Program-made: the position numbers and the translations under genes
Assembly (NCBI GenBank): GCA_016722515.1
Contig: JADKJE010000003.1
Coordinates: 1-64,000, forward strand
Source: Alphaproteobacteria bacterium
GTDB lineage: Bacteria; Pseudomonadota; Alphaproteobacteria; Rickettsiales; JADKJE01
Direction of reading: 5' to 3'
DNA length: 64,000 nt
Part shown: one piece after another, positions 1-7,924 of the stretch
How positions within the stretch are numbered: the first letter of the stretch is position 1
How the letters are laid out: every line of letters starts with the position of its first letter
The notes under the pieces: generated by a model
What the model was told of the DNA's origin: nothing
The model's input: only the letters and a program-made list of their open reading frames with translations
The model's database searches: none

Positions 1-792
1 CGGTTACATCGAGGAAGAATTCCCCGCACGGCGGCGCGATTTCAATCGTATCGCCCGACTCCACTTTGTCGTGCAGCATATTGGAAACATAACCCGCTGG
101 CGTATTCGCTTCAGGCGGTAATTCGCGTTTCACACTGATGCGGAATGCGGCTGGCCGGTTTGTCGGACAGGCTGTAATTGCGCATGGTGGTTTGCCCGTC
201 CGGGTTTTTGACCCGCACGGTGATATATTGCCCCGGCTTGAATGCAGGGAGCGGTGCGCCATCGGCGGCAACCAGATAGACCGAGGTGATGTTGCTGCTT
301 TCTTTTTCCTTACGACTGACGCGGAATGATTTGAATCCTTCCCAGCCACCGGGTTTTTTAGCGTTCTCATCATAAATTTGCTTTTCGCGGCCAATTAAAA
401 TATCGGCAAGAAAGCCATAGGCAGCAGCCCATGCGTTGATAATGTCATCCGTTGCGGCCTCCCAATACTTCACGAATGGATGTAAGCAGGTTTTCACCCA
501 CAATCGGATAATGCTCTGGCTTAATCATGAGCGATGCGTGCTTTTGGGCAATCAGTTCCACCGCGCCACCCAAAACTTCCAAATTATCGATGTTGGCAGC
601 ATATGCCGTAATTGCGCCAGCCAAAGCGCGTTGCTGTTTGCCTGCGGTCTGATGCGCCGGGTTAAAGAACGGAGCTACTTCCGGATTATGTGAGAACATC
701 CGTTTATAAAAATGCTTGGTTAGCGTTTCGCCATGCTCTGCCAGCACGGGGGCGGTGGATTTAACAATCGCAATGGTTTTTTCGTCTAACAT
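1..792 (-). pseudogene. hmp: flavohemoglobin / nitric oxide dioxygenase, frameshifted and cut by window edge
   Basis: Cytoplasmic flavohemoglobin that turns NO into nitrate with O2, FAD and NAD(P)H. The globin part starts at the ATG at 792 (MLDEKTIAIVK) behind a clear AAGGAG site; the FAD-binding part carries RNYSLSDKP and, after a second frame change, FRISVKRE. The reading frame breaks twice: near 455-465, where GGRNG-stop replaces the expected continuation into AATDDIINAW, and near 160-168, after SDKPAS. Each break equals one extra base or two missing bases. The NAD-binding end lies beyond base 1. It is divergent from nsrR with an NsrR-type palindrome between them. The family assignment is firm. 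Whether the breaks are real or sequence errors cannot be told from the sequence alone. Confidence 0.88.
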
Positions 793-806
793 GGCATCTC
801 CTTTAT

Positions 807-829
807 AATATGTAGATAAAATACATATT
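807..829. promoter_or_regulatory. NsrR-type operator between hmp and nsrR
   Basis: Perfect 8-base arms AATATGTA and TACATATT separated by 7 bases, 23 bases in all. This fits the 11-1-11 layout of known NsrR sites (arms resembling AAGATGCATTT). It sits in the 75-base gap between the hmp and nsrR starts, so it can control both. The identification follows from symmetry, spacing and the neighbouring NsrR gene. Confidence 0.75.
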
Positions 830-867
830 ATGGTTATGATCACTTCTCGGATATTTACAAGGCGATT

Positions 868-1293
868 ATGCAACTCACCCAATTTACTGATTACGGCTTG
901 CGAAGCCTGATGTATCTGGCCGCACAGCCGGATAGATTGTACAGCGTGCGTGAAATAGCCGAGCATTACGGCATCTCCAGAAACCATCTGGTGAAGGTGG
1001 TGCATCGCCTTGCCCAACTTGGTTATGTCACCAGCAGCAAAGGTAAAGGCGGCGGCATTCGACTGGCGTGTAAACCTCAAGAACTGCACTTGGGTGATCT
1101 TGTTCTGGCACTGGAGCCGAATTTGTATCTGGTGGAATGCTTCAACCTTAAAACTAACACCTGTAGGGTCGTCAGCGCCTGCAAGCTGAAGCATTTTCTG
1201 GGAGATGCAAGCAAGGCTTTTATTAACACACTTGACCAGCATACGCTGGATGACGTGGTGATAAGCAAACAAGCGGTTGTGGGCTGTCGGTAA
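868..1293 (+). CDS. nsrR: Rrf2-family NO-sensing repressor NsrR
   Basis: 141-residue Rrf2 winged-helix regulator, the normal NsrR length. The N-terminus MQLTQFTDYGLRSL and the helix-turn-helix with YGISRNHLVKV match NsrR closely. Three cysteines in the order C-x7-C-x5-C (ECFNLKTNTC followed by SAC) are the expected Fe-S cluster ligands. NsrR loses DNA binding when NO attacks its cluster. It is divergent from hmp, which is its classic target, and a matching palindrome lies between them. It may also control other NO-defence genes here such as the RIC-type hemerythrin. Related Rrf2 members (IscR, RirA) fit less well because of the start and the cysteine spacing. Confidence 0.9.
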   Translation: MQLTQFTDYGLRSLMYLAAQPDRLYSVREIAEHYGISRNHLVKVVHRLAQLGYVTSSKGKGGGIRLACKPQELHLGDLVLALEPNLYLVECFNLKTNTCRVVSACKLKHFLGDASKAFINTLDQHTLDDVVISKQAVVGCR

Positions 1294-1353
1294 AAAACTT
1301 GGAGGACTCATCCGACGAAGATCAGCGGAAAGTGTTTTTTGTATTAATTTTTA

Positions 1354-1380
1354 AACCCCGCTTTCTTGCTGGGCTTTTTA
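1354..1380 (+). terminator. putative terminator after nsrR
   Basis: CCCCGC and GCTGGG form a short stem with one mismatch around TTTCTT, followed by CTTTTT. It lies 60 bases past the nsrR stop and just before the end of the convergent permease gene. The stem is weak. Confidence 0.4.
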
Positions 1381-2121
1381 TGTCAGAAGCATCTTCCCAC
1401 CCGCAATTACCAATACCAGCGCCAGCATAATGCGAATGCCTGGGATGGTAAGGGTACGTGTGCCCAGTTGCGTGCCGATAAGCCCTCCCAGCAGCACTGC
1501 GCCTGCCCACACGGGAAGTGCCGAGGGTAAAGCCTGAAGCGAAGACATATTCCCAAGCAATCCTGAAATGGAATTGACGAGAATAAAACTGGCAGCAATG
1601 CCCGACACATTGCGCGTGGGTGCCCAGCCCATGAATAACAGTAGTGGGCTGAGGAAAATGCCGCCGCCTGTGCCGCTTAAACCTGCAAGCAACCCAAGAC
1701 CTGCGCCTGTAGCCAGTGACGCTGCAAGCGGAGGGCGCTGCACCTTCCGATCTTTTTGTTTTGATGTATTAGCAGTACGTAAAAGTTGAAATGCCGAGAG
1801 TAGTAATATGATTCCAATCAGAGGTTTATAAAAAGCAGCGGGTACATGAATCATGCCTCCGATAAATGCGGCGGGGATGGAGGCGACAACAAACGGTATC
1901 AGCAGCTTAATGTCATTCTGACCTGCGCGTGTGTAGCGATAGGTTGCAAGTGAGGCGACTAGCACATTCAGCGCAAGTGCTGTGGGGCGCATGGTTTCCG
2001 GGGCAAGCCCGAACAAGGCCATCGCCGCCAGATAGCCCGATGCTCCTGCATGACCCACGCTGGAATAAAGCGTAGCAGCAATAAAAATCAGGGCGGTAAG
2101 AATAAGTTCTTCTGGTGTCAT
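1378..2121 (-). CDS. TauE/SafE (TSUP) family membrane permease
   Basis: 247-residue integral membrane protein with about eight hydrophobic segments. It shows the two-fold pattern of the sulfite exporter TauE/SafE family: SSVGHAGASGYLAAMALFG in the first half and LAGLSGTGGGIFLSPLLLF in the second. The family moves sulfite, sulfoacetate or other organosulfur anions; the substrate here is unknown. The start is the ATG at 2121. It is divergent from nnrU, and the FNR-like box at 2178-2191 may serve either gene. Its role in this respiratory block is inferred only from position. Confidence 0.85.
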   Translation of the reverse strand: MTPEELILTALIFIAATLYSSVGHAGASGYLAAMALFGLAPETMRPTALALNVLVASLATYRYTRAGQNDIKLLIPFVVASIPAAFIGGMIHVPAAFYKPLIGIILLLSAFQLLRTANTSKQKDRKVQRPPLAASLATGAGLGLLAGLSGTGGGIFLSPLLLFMGWAPTRNVSGIAASFILVNSISGLLGNMSSLQALPSALPVWAGAVLLGGLIGTQLGTRTLTIPGIRIMLALVLVIAGGKMLLT

Positions 2122-2177
2122 GGTGTTTCTTTCTCGTTTTCGATGAGACTATATTGCGTGACTGCACAGAATAAAAA

Positions 2178-2191
2178 CTGATGCAGGTCAA
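2178..2191. promoter_or_regulatory. FNR/DNR-type box before nnrU
   Basis: CTGATGCAGGTCAA, two mismatches to TTGAT-N4-ATCAA. A class II activator centred at -41.5 from here would start transcription at 2226, one base from the nnrU ATG (2225). The weakest of the ten boxes in this window. Confidence 0.5.
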
Positions 2192-2224
2192 ACGCAAGCC
2201 CGCAGAATCGACTAATTTACCGCC

Positions 2225-2872
2225 ATGACACACTATATCATAAGCCTTACGCTGCTTTTTTTATCACATGCGCTACTCTCATGGCCTTGGGTCAGGAAGA
2301 AGCTGGTCGGTTTCTTACCCAAACCGCTTTTTTACACGCTGTACTCTGCCATTTCCTTGGCCGCATTGTTTGCGGTGATTCACAGCTATCAAAAATTTGA
2401 TGATTATATCCCGCTCTATGAGCCTTTTTTTGTCTTAAGGTCTTGGGTCGTTACCTTTATGCCGATTGCCTTTTTCTTTATGGTCTGCCGTGTAAGTTCG
2501 CCATATCCCAAAACATCAGTGCCGTATGGTATTTATCGCGTGAGCCGCTTTCCAGGGAGCATCGGGATAGTGCTTTGGGCTTTAATGCATCTGCTGAGCG
2601 TTGGGGATAGTAAGCGCGTTCTATTGTTTGTATGTATGATTGTCATCGCCATTTTTGCGATGGTTAAGAATACGCTGCAGATGCAACAATCCTCCCCTGC
2701 ATTGTTAAAAAATACTTCCATTATTCCATTTATGAAAATGCCAGAAGACACCATATACAGGGCTTTCAGAGAGATTGGCTTCGTGCGAATCGTCGCCAGT
2801 GTGACTCTATATGGATGCGCGCTACTGCTTCACAAGCACCTTCTGGGCATTAATCCACTTGATGGCCTCTAG
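2225..2872 (+). CDS. nnrU: NnrU family membrane protein
   Basis: 215-residue membrane protein with five to six hydrophobic segments. The N-terminal LTLLFLSHALLSWPWVRKK and the following LYSAISLAALFAVI are typical of the NnrU family. nnrU is named from denitrifying alphaproteobacteria, where it sits beside NO and nitrite reductase genes; its biochemical role is unsettled. No Shine-Dalgarno sequence precedes the ATG, and the upstream box predicts a transcript that begins at the start codon. It is followed by the convergent chemotaxis receptor gene. The family call rests on the N-terminal pattern and context. Confidence 0.75.
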   Translation: MTHYIISLTLLFLSHALLSWPWVRKKLVGFLPKPLFYTLYSAISLAALFAVIHSYQKFDDYIPLYEPFFVLRSWVVTFMPIAFFFMVCRVSSPYPKTSVPYGIYRVSRFPGSIGIVLWALMHLLSVGDSKRVLLFVCMIVIAIFAMVKNTLQMQQSSPALLKNTSIIPFMKMPEDTIYRAFREIGFVRIVASVTLYGCALLLHKHLLGINPLDGL

Positions 2873-2875
2873 ACG

Positions 2876-4168
2876 CTAAGCAGCATTCTGGATTTCAGCA
2901 ATGAAGCTATCGATCTCACGGTGCAAGACGCCAGATTGTGCTGTCAAATCCGAAGAAGATTGTTTCATATCTTTTGCAGCGGTTCCCGTTTGCTGTGCAG
3001 CTAGAGACATATCGCTTACTGCACTTGATACTAACGCGGTATTTTGTGCGGTTTTCTGAATCGAATGTGATATTTCGCGCGTAGCTGCCGTTTGTTCTTC
3101 CATGGCAGCGGCAATGGCGGTGGCAATCTCATCTACCTTTTGCACAACAGCGGCAATTTCTCTGACTGATGCAGTGGTCTGGTGAATGGCTTCCCGCGTT
3201 GCATTAATATATTCGGTGATTTCTACCGTTGCTTTCGTCGTCTGATTTGCAAGAGTTTTGACTTCAGAAGCTACTACCGCAAAGCCTTTGCCCGCATCTC
3301 CTGCACGGGCAGACTCAATTGTTGCGTTGAGCGCCAGCAGATTAATCTGCCCAGCGATCCCATTAATCATGTCAATAATACCACCAATCTTCTCTGCGCC
3401 AGATGTCAGCTTGGCAAGCACAGTATTCGTCTGCGATGCTTTATCCGTTGCCTGACGCGCAATCGTGCTGGATTGATTTATTTGCTGATTAATTTCTCCA
3501 ATTGAGGCGGAAAGCTCTTCTACCGCTGCTGCGACAGTACTCACGTTTCTGGAAGCATCATCGCTGGCATTAGTAAGGCCTGTTGCCTGTGTTGAGCTTT
3601 TCTCAGCAACGGTCGATAACATATCCGACATCGCCTGAAGTTGTCTGGTGGAGGCAGCGAGATCATTTGCTGTTTTCTTCACCGTTTCTTCAAGTCTACT
3701 GGCAGCTTTCTGAACAGAACGAATCATATTGCGGCGAATGGCATCCATGCCGCCATTCATAATTTCAGCGCCATTTTTATAGCAGCCATCCATGCCTACC
3801 AGCACAATCTTGCGGTAGTATTTTTCTTCTGCTGCATGTTCCAGTGTCGCTAGCGACTCACGCACATAGGCATCGGCCATATCAATGCTGTCATTAATCC
3901 GGTTAATCATCGCAGCCAGATCGCCGCGCTCTTTGGGCAGCAGAATTCGTGACTCCATATCGCCCGCCGCGCACCGGCCTGTAATCTCAGCGATTAGACG
4001 CGCCATCACCTTCATTCTATGAATGTAGTAGGCTTGTGCCCCCAGAAAAATGACGGCTACGCTTAACAGAAAAGAGGCATAGCTTGGCTTAAACAGCGCG
4101 ACAATGATGGCGACGGTTGATAAAATGCCTAACCACCCCGTTTTAGAGAGAGAGGATAAATTCATCAT
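2876..4168 (-). CDS. methyl-accepting chemotaxis protein with short N-terminal membrane anchor
   Basis: 430-residue receptor. The N-terminus has two closely spaced hydrophobic segments (residues about 10-25 and 30-47) with almost no periplasmic loop. A HAMP-like linker and a coiled-coil signalling domain with the receptor tip (AGQINLLALNATIESARAGD) follow. There is no extracellular sensor, so input probably comes from the separate PAS protein encoded just upstream. The ATG at 4168 is chosen for its AAAGGAG site; a longer frame to 4228 only adds sequence inside the upstream gene. The genes overlap by 26 bases, which implies coupled translation. No CheR-docking pentapeptide is visible at the C-terminus. 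Confidence 0.9.
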   Translation of the reverse strand: MMNLSSLSKTGWLGILSTVAIIVALFKPSYASFLLSVAVIFLGAQAYYIHRMKVMARLIAEITGRCAAGDMESRILLPKERGDLAAMINRINDSIDMADAYVRESLATLEHAAEEKYYRKIVLVGMDGCYKNGAEIMNGGMDAIRRNMIRSVQKAASRLEETVKKTANDLAASTRQLQAMSDMLSTVAEKSSTQATGLTNASDDASRNVSTVAAAVEELSASIGEINQQINQSSTIARQATDKASQTNTVLAKLTSGAEKIGGIIDMINGIAGQINLLALNATIESARAGDAGKGFAVVASEVKTLANQTTKATVEITEYINATREAIHQTTASVREIAAVVQKVDEIATAIAAAMEEQTAATREISHSIQKTAQNTALVSSAVSDMSLAAQQTGTAAKDMKQSSSDLTAQSGVLHREIDSFIAEIQNAA

Positions 4169-4664
4169 AGCTGACTCCTTTCTCAGCAAGGACGGAATTG
4201 AGCAGCGCAAGTGAAGCCGCCATACCATCTTTTGCCATGGGGTGTTTTTCTTCTTCCTGTTTCAAGAGCTGATAAATCGGGGTGATTGTTTTAATCGCCT
4301 GCGGTTCTGGACAGCGACGGTTTGAGTGGGCACCTACGATATTTTTAGCTGTATCAAACGATGGAGTGATGTGCGCGAACACCCAATAGTGATCGCCATT
4401 CCTTGAACGATTCACGACATAGGCGAAAATTTCCTTACCGCTTTTGATGCGCTCCCAGAGTAATTTATACACCAGTTTCGGCATATCAGGATGCCGAATA
4501 ACATTGTGCGGCTTTCCAAGAATTTCCTGAAGACTATAGTCTGCCAGTTTCAGAAAGACCTCGTTGGCGTAGGTGATAATACCTTTGGTATCCGTCTTGC
4601 TGACAATCACTTCATTCTTAGCGAATGTACGCTCAACTCCTGTTAAGCTCTGGCTTCTGGTCAT
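4143..4664 (-). CDS. stand-alone PAS domain protein (Aer-type redox/oxygen sensor)
   Basis: 173-residue soluble protein. The PAS fold spans about residues 20-125 and includes the Aer-type motif NVIRHPDMPKLVYKLLWERI, typical of FAD-binding energy-taxis sensors. The C-terminal third (TPIYQLLKQEEE to YDEFILSL) matches the separate PAS partners often found beside chemotaxis receptors in spirilla-like alphaproteobacteria. It starts 3 bases after the hemerythrin gene stop and overlaps the receptor gene by 26 bases. It probably reports redox state to the receptor. FAD binding is inferred from the motif. Confidence 0.8.
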   Translation of the reverse strand: MTRSQSLTGVERTFAKNEVIVSKTDTKGIITYANEVFLKLADYSLQEILGKPHNVIRHPDMPKLVYKLLWERIKSGKEIFAYVVNRSRNGDHYWVFAHITPSFDTAKNIVGAHSNRRCPEPQAIKTITPIYQLLKQEEEKHPMAKDGMAASLALLNSVLAEKGVSYDEFILSL

Positions 4665-4667
4665 AGA

Positions 4668-5219
4668 TCACCTGCCGCCGCATCCGCCGCAGCACATATG
4701 CTCGGCACTATTGGTACTATCTTTGAATAGAAACTCATTTTCTAATCGGATATGTTCCATCAGGTCATCGCGTAATTCACCAACCCCCTCATAAAGCGTG
4801 CGCCAGCTGTTACATGCAGCCTCTGGCATTTGAAGCTGATGGGCAAGCATTAGCATTTTCTGAAGTGCCTCCATGTGCTGAATATGCTCGGATTCCATCA
4901 CGGAAATGGGACCAACAGCCATGGCTTTCTGACCGCGTAGAATCATGGGGAATAGGATGCGCTCTTCCTTCTGCATATGGCTTTCGAGTTCCTGCAGCAT
5001 ATTGGTGAGGTGTGCCGCTAAGCCAGTGGGCACATCCGGATGCTCAGCATGCACGCGCTCGACCTTTTTGGCCAATGCAATCAACTCCGGCAGCTGCTCA
5101 CGGTGTCGCACATGATAGCGCTCCAGCACATGGGCGATGAGTTCTTTGTCGGTAGCTTGTGTCCAGTCTCTCTGATCTTTCTGAGACTTTGATTGTTGTG
5201 ATGTTTGTGCGTGCAGCAT
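4668..5219 (-). CDS. RIC/YtfE-type di-iron hemerythrin protein (DnrN-like)
   Basis: 183-residue hemerythrin-like protein of the family that repairs Fe-S clusters damaged by NO or oxidants (YtfE, ScdA, DnrN). The expected His and Glu iron ligands are present in HVLERYHVRHREQLP, LESHMQKEERILFPM, MESEHIQHMEAL and MEHIRLENEFLF. The short N-terminal ScdA_N domain of full-length YtfE is absent. An unusual C-terminal tail, CCGGCGGR, may bind metal. A perfect FNR-type box lies at 5274-5287. The gene leads an operon with the PAS protein and the chemotaxis receptor. Confidence 0.85.
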   Translation of the reverse strand: MLHAQTSQQSKSQKDQRDWTQATDKELIAHVLERYHVRHREQLPELIALAKKVERVHAEHPDVPTGLAAHLTNMLQELESHMQKEERILFPMILRGQKAMAVGPISVMESEHIQHMEALQKMLMLAHQLQMPEAACNSWRTLYEGVGELRDDLMEHIRLENEFLFKDSTNSAEHMCCGGCGGR

Positions 5220-5273
5220 AACCCTATCTCCATAATGTTACCTCAAGCCTATGGAGTTTGTGGTATTAGGGGA

Positions 5274-5287
5274 TTGATACAGATCAA
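5274..5287. promoter_or_regulatory. perfect FNR/DNR box before the hemerythrin-PAS-receptor operon
   Basis: TTGATACAGATCAA matches the consensus exactly. Reading left, a TAGGCT hexamer begins 22 bases after the box, predicting a start near 5239 and a 20-base leader to the ATG at 5219. Confidence 0.8.
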
Positions 5288-5371
5288 CTACTCTCAGCGA
5301 GTATGCGGCCTATGGTTAACAAGGGCTTAACGGGGTGGTTATTAATTTAATTGCAAGATCATTACTTCTTG

Positions 5372-5385
5372 TTGACCCAGATCAA
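5372..5385. promoter_or_regulatory. FNR/DNR box before moeB
   Basis: TTGACCCAGATCAA, one mismatch. TAGCGT follows exactly 22 bases after the box at 5408-5413, so class II geometry puts the transcript start at 5420, the A of the moeB ATG. Confidence 0.75.
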
Positions 5386-5419
5386 TCTCTGGAATCCGAT
5401 GACATTCTAGCGTGGTTGT

Positions 5420-6520
5420 ATGAATCGCTATGCTCGCCAAACCATTCTTCCCGAAATGGGACAAGAAGGACAGGAATGCCTTAAATCTGCCTCGGTGCTA
5501 TGCATTGGTGCGGGTGGGCTTGGCTCGCCTGCTTTGCTTTATCTGGCGGCGGCGGGCATTGGCAGGATCGGGCTGGTGGATGATGACGCGGTGGATATCA
5601 GTAACCTGCAACGGCAGGTGTTGTTTAAGGAAACCGATCAGGGCGCGCCTAAGGTAGAGGCTGCGAAGGCTGCACTGGCTGAATTGAATTCTGAGTGCCA
5701 GATTGAGGCGTATCACGAGCGATTCAATACAGAAAACGCCGAACATCTGGTGAATAACTATGATGTCATCATCGACGGCACGGATAATTTCAGCAGCAAG
5801 TTTCTGATTAACGATGCTTGCGTCAAGTTCGGCAAGCCACTGGTTTATGGTTCAATACTTGGGTTTGTGGCGCAAGTGTCAGTGTTCTGGGCGGGGCATG
5901 GACCATGTTACCGTTGTCTGTACCCAAAGCCACCTAGCGGCCATATCCCAAACTGCGCTGAGGCGGGTGTCATCGGCGCTATGGCAGGTATTGCTGGAAC
6001 CGTGCAGGCGCTTGAAGCCATTAAAATGGCGCTGGGGCTTAAGTGGTGCAAGGAAAAGAATCTGGAGCCGCTGCTGGGCACACTCTGGATACTCGATGCG
6101 CGCAGTATGCAAACCAAAACGCTCAAACTGCATAAACACCACCAATGCGCTATTTGTTCGCGTGATCCCAATGATATTGTGCTGGAGCAGGCAGAGGCAT
6201 CATGCACGGCAAGGTCGGACGTAAAAAATATCAGTGCGGAAGACGCAGCAAAACGGATAGGTGAAGCCGTGTTTATTGATGTGCGTGAGGCGCATGAGCT
6301 GACTTCAGGGCGAATTCCAAAGGCACTACATATTCCGCTTGGCACATTGCTTTCCAACGAAGACTCGGTGGGCGATATTGCCTCGGATACACAAGTAATT
6401 GTCTATTGCCAGCATGGCATACGCAGCTTCTCAGCAGCTTCTCACCTTGTCACGCTGGGCTTCAGAAACGTTGCCCACATCACCGGCGGAATTGTGCGCT
6501 GGAAGGATGAACTCGCATGA
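5420..6520 (+). CDS. moeB: molybdopterin-synthase adenylyltransferase with C-terminal rhodanese domain
   Basis: 366-residue E1-like enzyme that adenylates the C-terminal glycine of MoaD, with a rhodanese domain that can deliver sulfur. Residues 1-240 hold the nucleotide-binding loop (IGAGGLGSPALLY), DDDAVDISNLQRQ, the zinc cysteines CYRCLYP and later CAIC, and the catalytic-region segment CAEAGVIGAM. Residues about 265-366 form the rhodanese module with active-site Cys in VYCQHGIRS. ThiF/MoeB fusions of this layout are known. No ribosome-binding site precedes the ATG, in line with the predicted leaderless transcript. It overlaps the next gene by 4 bases. Confidence 0.9.
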   Translation: MNRYARQTILPEMGQEGQECLKSASVLCIGAGGLGSPALLYLAAAGIGRIGLVDDDAVDISNLQRQVLFKETDQGAPKVEAAKAALAELNSECQIEAYHERFNTENAEHLVNNYDVIIDGTDNFSSKFLINDACVKFGKPLVYGSILGFVAQVSVFWAGHGPCYRCLYPKPPSGHIPNCAEAGVIGAMAGIAGTVQALEAIKMALGLKWCKEKNLEPLLGTLWILDARSMQTKTLKLHKHHQCAICSRDPNDIVLEQAEASCTARSDVKNISAEDAAKRIGEAVFIDVREAHELTSGRIPKALHIPLGTLLSNEDSVGDIASDTQVIVYCQHGIRSFSAASHLVTLGFRNVAHITGGIVRWKDELA

Positions 6521-7074
6521 GCGAAGTCATTGGCTTTCTGGTTACGCTCTCTGCATTCTGGCATGTACTGGGCTTTGCGTTTGGGCTGATTTACATCCAT
6601 TTCTCGCTTAAAAGCCTGCTGGGCATTATTCCCTACGATAAGACATGGACGCGGATTATTCGCTACGCCGATGTGCATTTATGGCTTTCCGGCTTTACGC
6701 TTATTGGCCTTGGCGTCTGGCAAAAGGGTTTTGATGCATATCTCGCTAACCCCAAGCTCTGGTGTAAGGTCACTGTTGTAGTTATTTGGTTTCTTTCCAC
6801 ACAAGCTATGCGCCGCTACGCGGTGCCGAAGCTCAAATTAGGGAATCCTCGGCCCATGCTGCGGCTTGCAAGCGTCAACATTGCCTGTTGGATTTACGGT
6901 GCCATTCTGGGATGCGCCAAACCACTCGCTTATGGCGTATGGTCTTATCCAGAATTCCTGGCATGCTTTGCTGTAGTAGTGATGTTGTGCTTTGTTGCTT
7001 TGGAAAAGATGGAGCAGCGCGCGCAGCGTCAGCGTTTACGCCGGACATCCACCTCCAGCACCAGTTCAATCTGA
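6517..7074 (+). CDS. four-helix membrane protein of unknown function
   Basis: 185-residue protein with about four membrane helices (roughly residues 5-30, 48-68, 80-97 and 110-155). It overlaps moeB through an ATGA junction, so it is in the same transcript. Histidines near helix ends (FWHVLGF, IYIHFS, ADVHLWLSG) could bind haem or metal, but no family signature is recognised. The last 15 residues are a Ser/Thr/Arg tail encoded in the 46-base overlap with the convergent gene at 7029-7349. Function unknown. Confidence 0.75.
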   Translation: MSEVIGFLVTLSAFWHVLGFAFGLIYIHFSLKSLLGIIPYDKTWTRIIRYADVHLWLSGFTLIGLGVWQKGFDAYLANPKLWCKVTVVVIWFLSTQAMRRYAVPKLKLGNPRPMLRLASVNIACWIYGAILGCAKPLAYGVWSYPEFLACFAVVVMLCFVALEKMEQRAQRQRLRRTSTSSTSSI

Positions 7075-7349
7075 GCACCATTCATCGTGACCGTTTGCTC
7101 AATCCCTTCACGTGAGGGCAGTGATGCCAGAAACTGACTAAAATCTTTGCGATCCACCAGCAGCTTCCACGCAGTTTTCTGTACGTCCAATGCCAAGGTT
7201 TGTTCTATCTCTGCAAGTGCCACAGAATATTCCACCGTCTGCGCGCCGAGATTGAGCGAAAAAGCAAGCACGCCATCCCGCGTTAATAGTTCTGTTTCGC
7301 CTTGCGTGATGCGAAAGCGAAGCTGATTTTCACTAATCCGCAGATTCAT
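7029..7349 (-). CDS. small conserved protein of the molybdenum cofactor operon (DUF7009-like)
   Basis: 106-residue soluble protein starting MNLRISENQLRFRITQGE, followed by beta-rich sequence. The start pattern resembles the DUF7009 group of short proteins; this is from memory of the N-terminal motif, not a search. The ATG at 7349 overlaps the mobA stop in an ATGA junction, so it is the last gene of the moaA-to-mobA operon. Longer upstream frames run inside mobA and are not used. Its 3' end overlaps the convergent membrane-protein gene by 46 bases. Confidence 0.65.
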   Translation of the reverse strand: MNLRISENQLRFRITQGETELLTRDGVLAFSLNLGAQTVEYSVALAEIEQTLALDVQKTAWKLLVDRKDFSQFLASLPSREGIEQTVTMNGAQIELVLEVDVRRKR

Positions 7350-7924
7350 GAGATAACCTCCTGCCATTCTTCGGGTGTGTTGGTGTTGGTGAGCGCTTTT
7401 TCTATCTGTTCTGGTAGCGGCACGAATGCCGCATTCAGGCTCGCAAGAAATTCTTTTACAGATAACTTCCTTTTCTTTACCAACTCTTGAATGCATTTAT
7501 CGGCATGCCCTATGACCGTTTCATCGGTCGGAACAATACAGGGAAGCGGATGTCCTTCAATGTGGTGTGGCTTATGCGCAGGACAATCAACGAGCAGCCG
7601 AATCAGGTCTGCTGTCAGGTAAGGCATATCTACCGGAACGAAAAGCAGCCGCTTATAATTCATAGACAACCTTAAAATGCAGGAACAGATACCGCTTACT
7701 GGCCCACATCCTGAAAGCAGATCAGGAAAACTTGGATAATCTGCAATTTTACCGCTCACATAAATGCGCGAAACGCCAGCGGCTCGAATCGTATCCGCCA
7801 CCACATCTACCAGCCGTTTTCCTTTGTAGGGTAGTAATGCTTTATCCTGCCCCATGCGCGAGGATTTTCCGCCGACCAGAATGACTGCGGCGATGTCATC
7901 CATGATGATGCCCACAAAGCGCAT
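7346..7924 (-). CDS. mobA: molybdenum cofactor guanylyltransferase
   Basis: 192-residue enzyme that joins GMP to molybdopterin to make the guanine dinucleotide cofactor used by DMSO-reductase family enzymes such as NarG. The signature VILVGGKSSRMGQDKALLPY lies at residues about 14-33, and the nucleotide-site PVDMPYL near residue 100. Two starts are possible: ATG 7924 (better ribosome site, 29-base overlap with moaE) and ATG 7903 (MDDIAAV, 8-base overlap). Operon order moaA-moaCB-moeA-moaD-moaE-mobA supports the call. Confidence 0.88.
   Translation of the reverse strand: MRFVGIIMDDIAAVILVGGKSSRMGQDKALLPYKGKRLVDVVADTIRAAGVSRIYVSGKIADYPSFPDLLSGCGPVSGICSCILRLSMNYKRLLFVPVDMPYLTADLIRLLVDCPAHKPHHIEGHPLPCIVPTDETVIGHADKCIQELVKKRKLSVKEFLASLNAAFVPLPEQIEKALTNTNTPEEWQEVIS

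Noticed and set aside
445..1311. Long minus-strand frame running through nsrR into hmp
   Set aside because: Only the part from ATG 792 matches flavohemoglobin; the rest is antisense to nsrR.
4143..4168. PAS and chemoreceptor as one frameshifted gene
   Set aside because: Each has a good start; the receptor ATG has AAAGGAG, and stand-alone PAS partners of this type are known beside receptors.
7029..7496. Longer form of the DUF7009-like gene
   Set aside because: The extension is antisense to nothing but lies inside mobA in another frame; the ATGA junction start is better.
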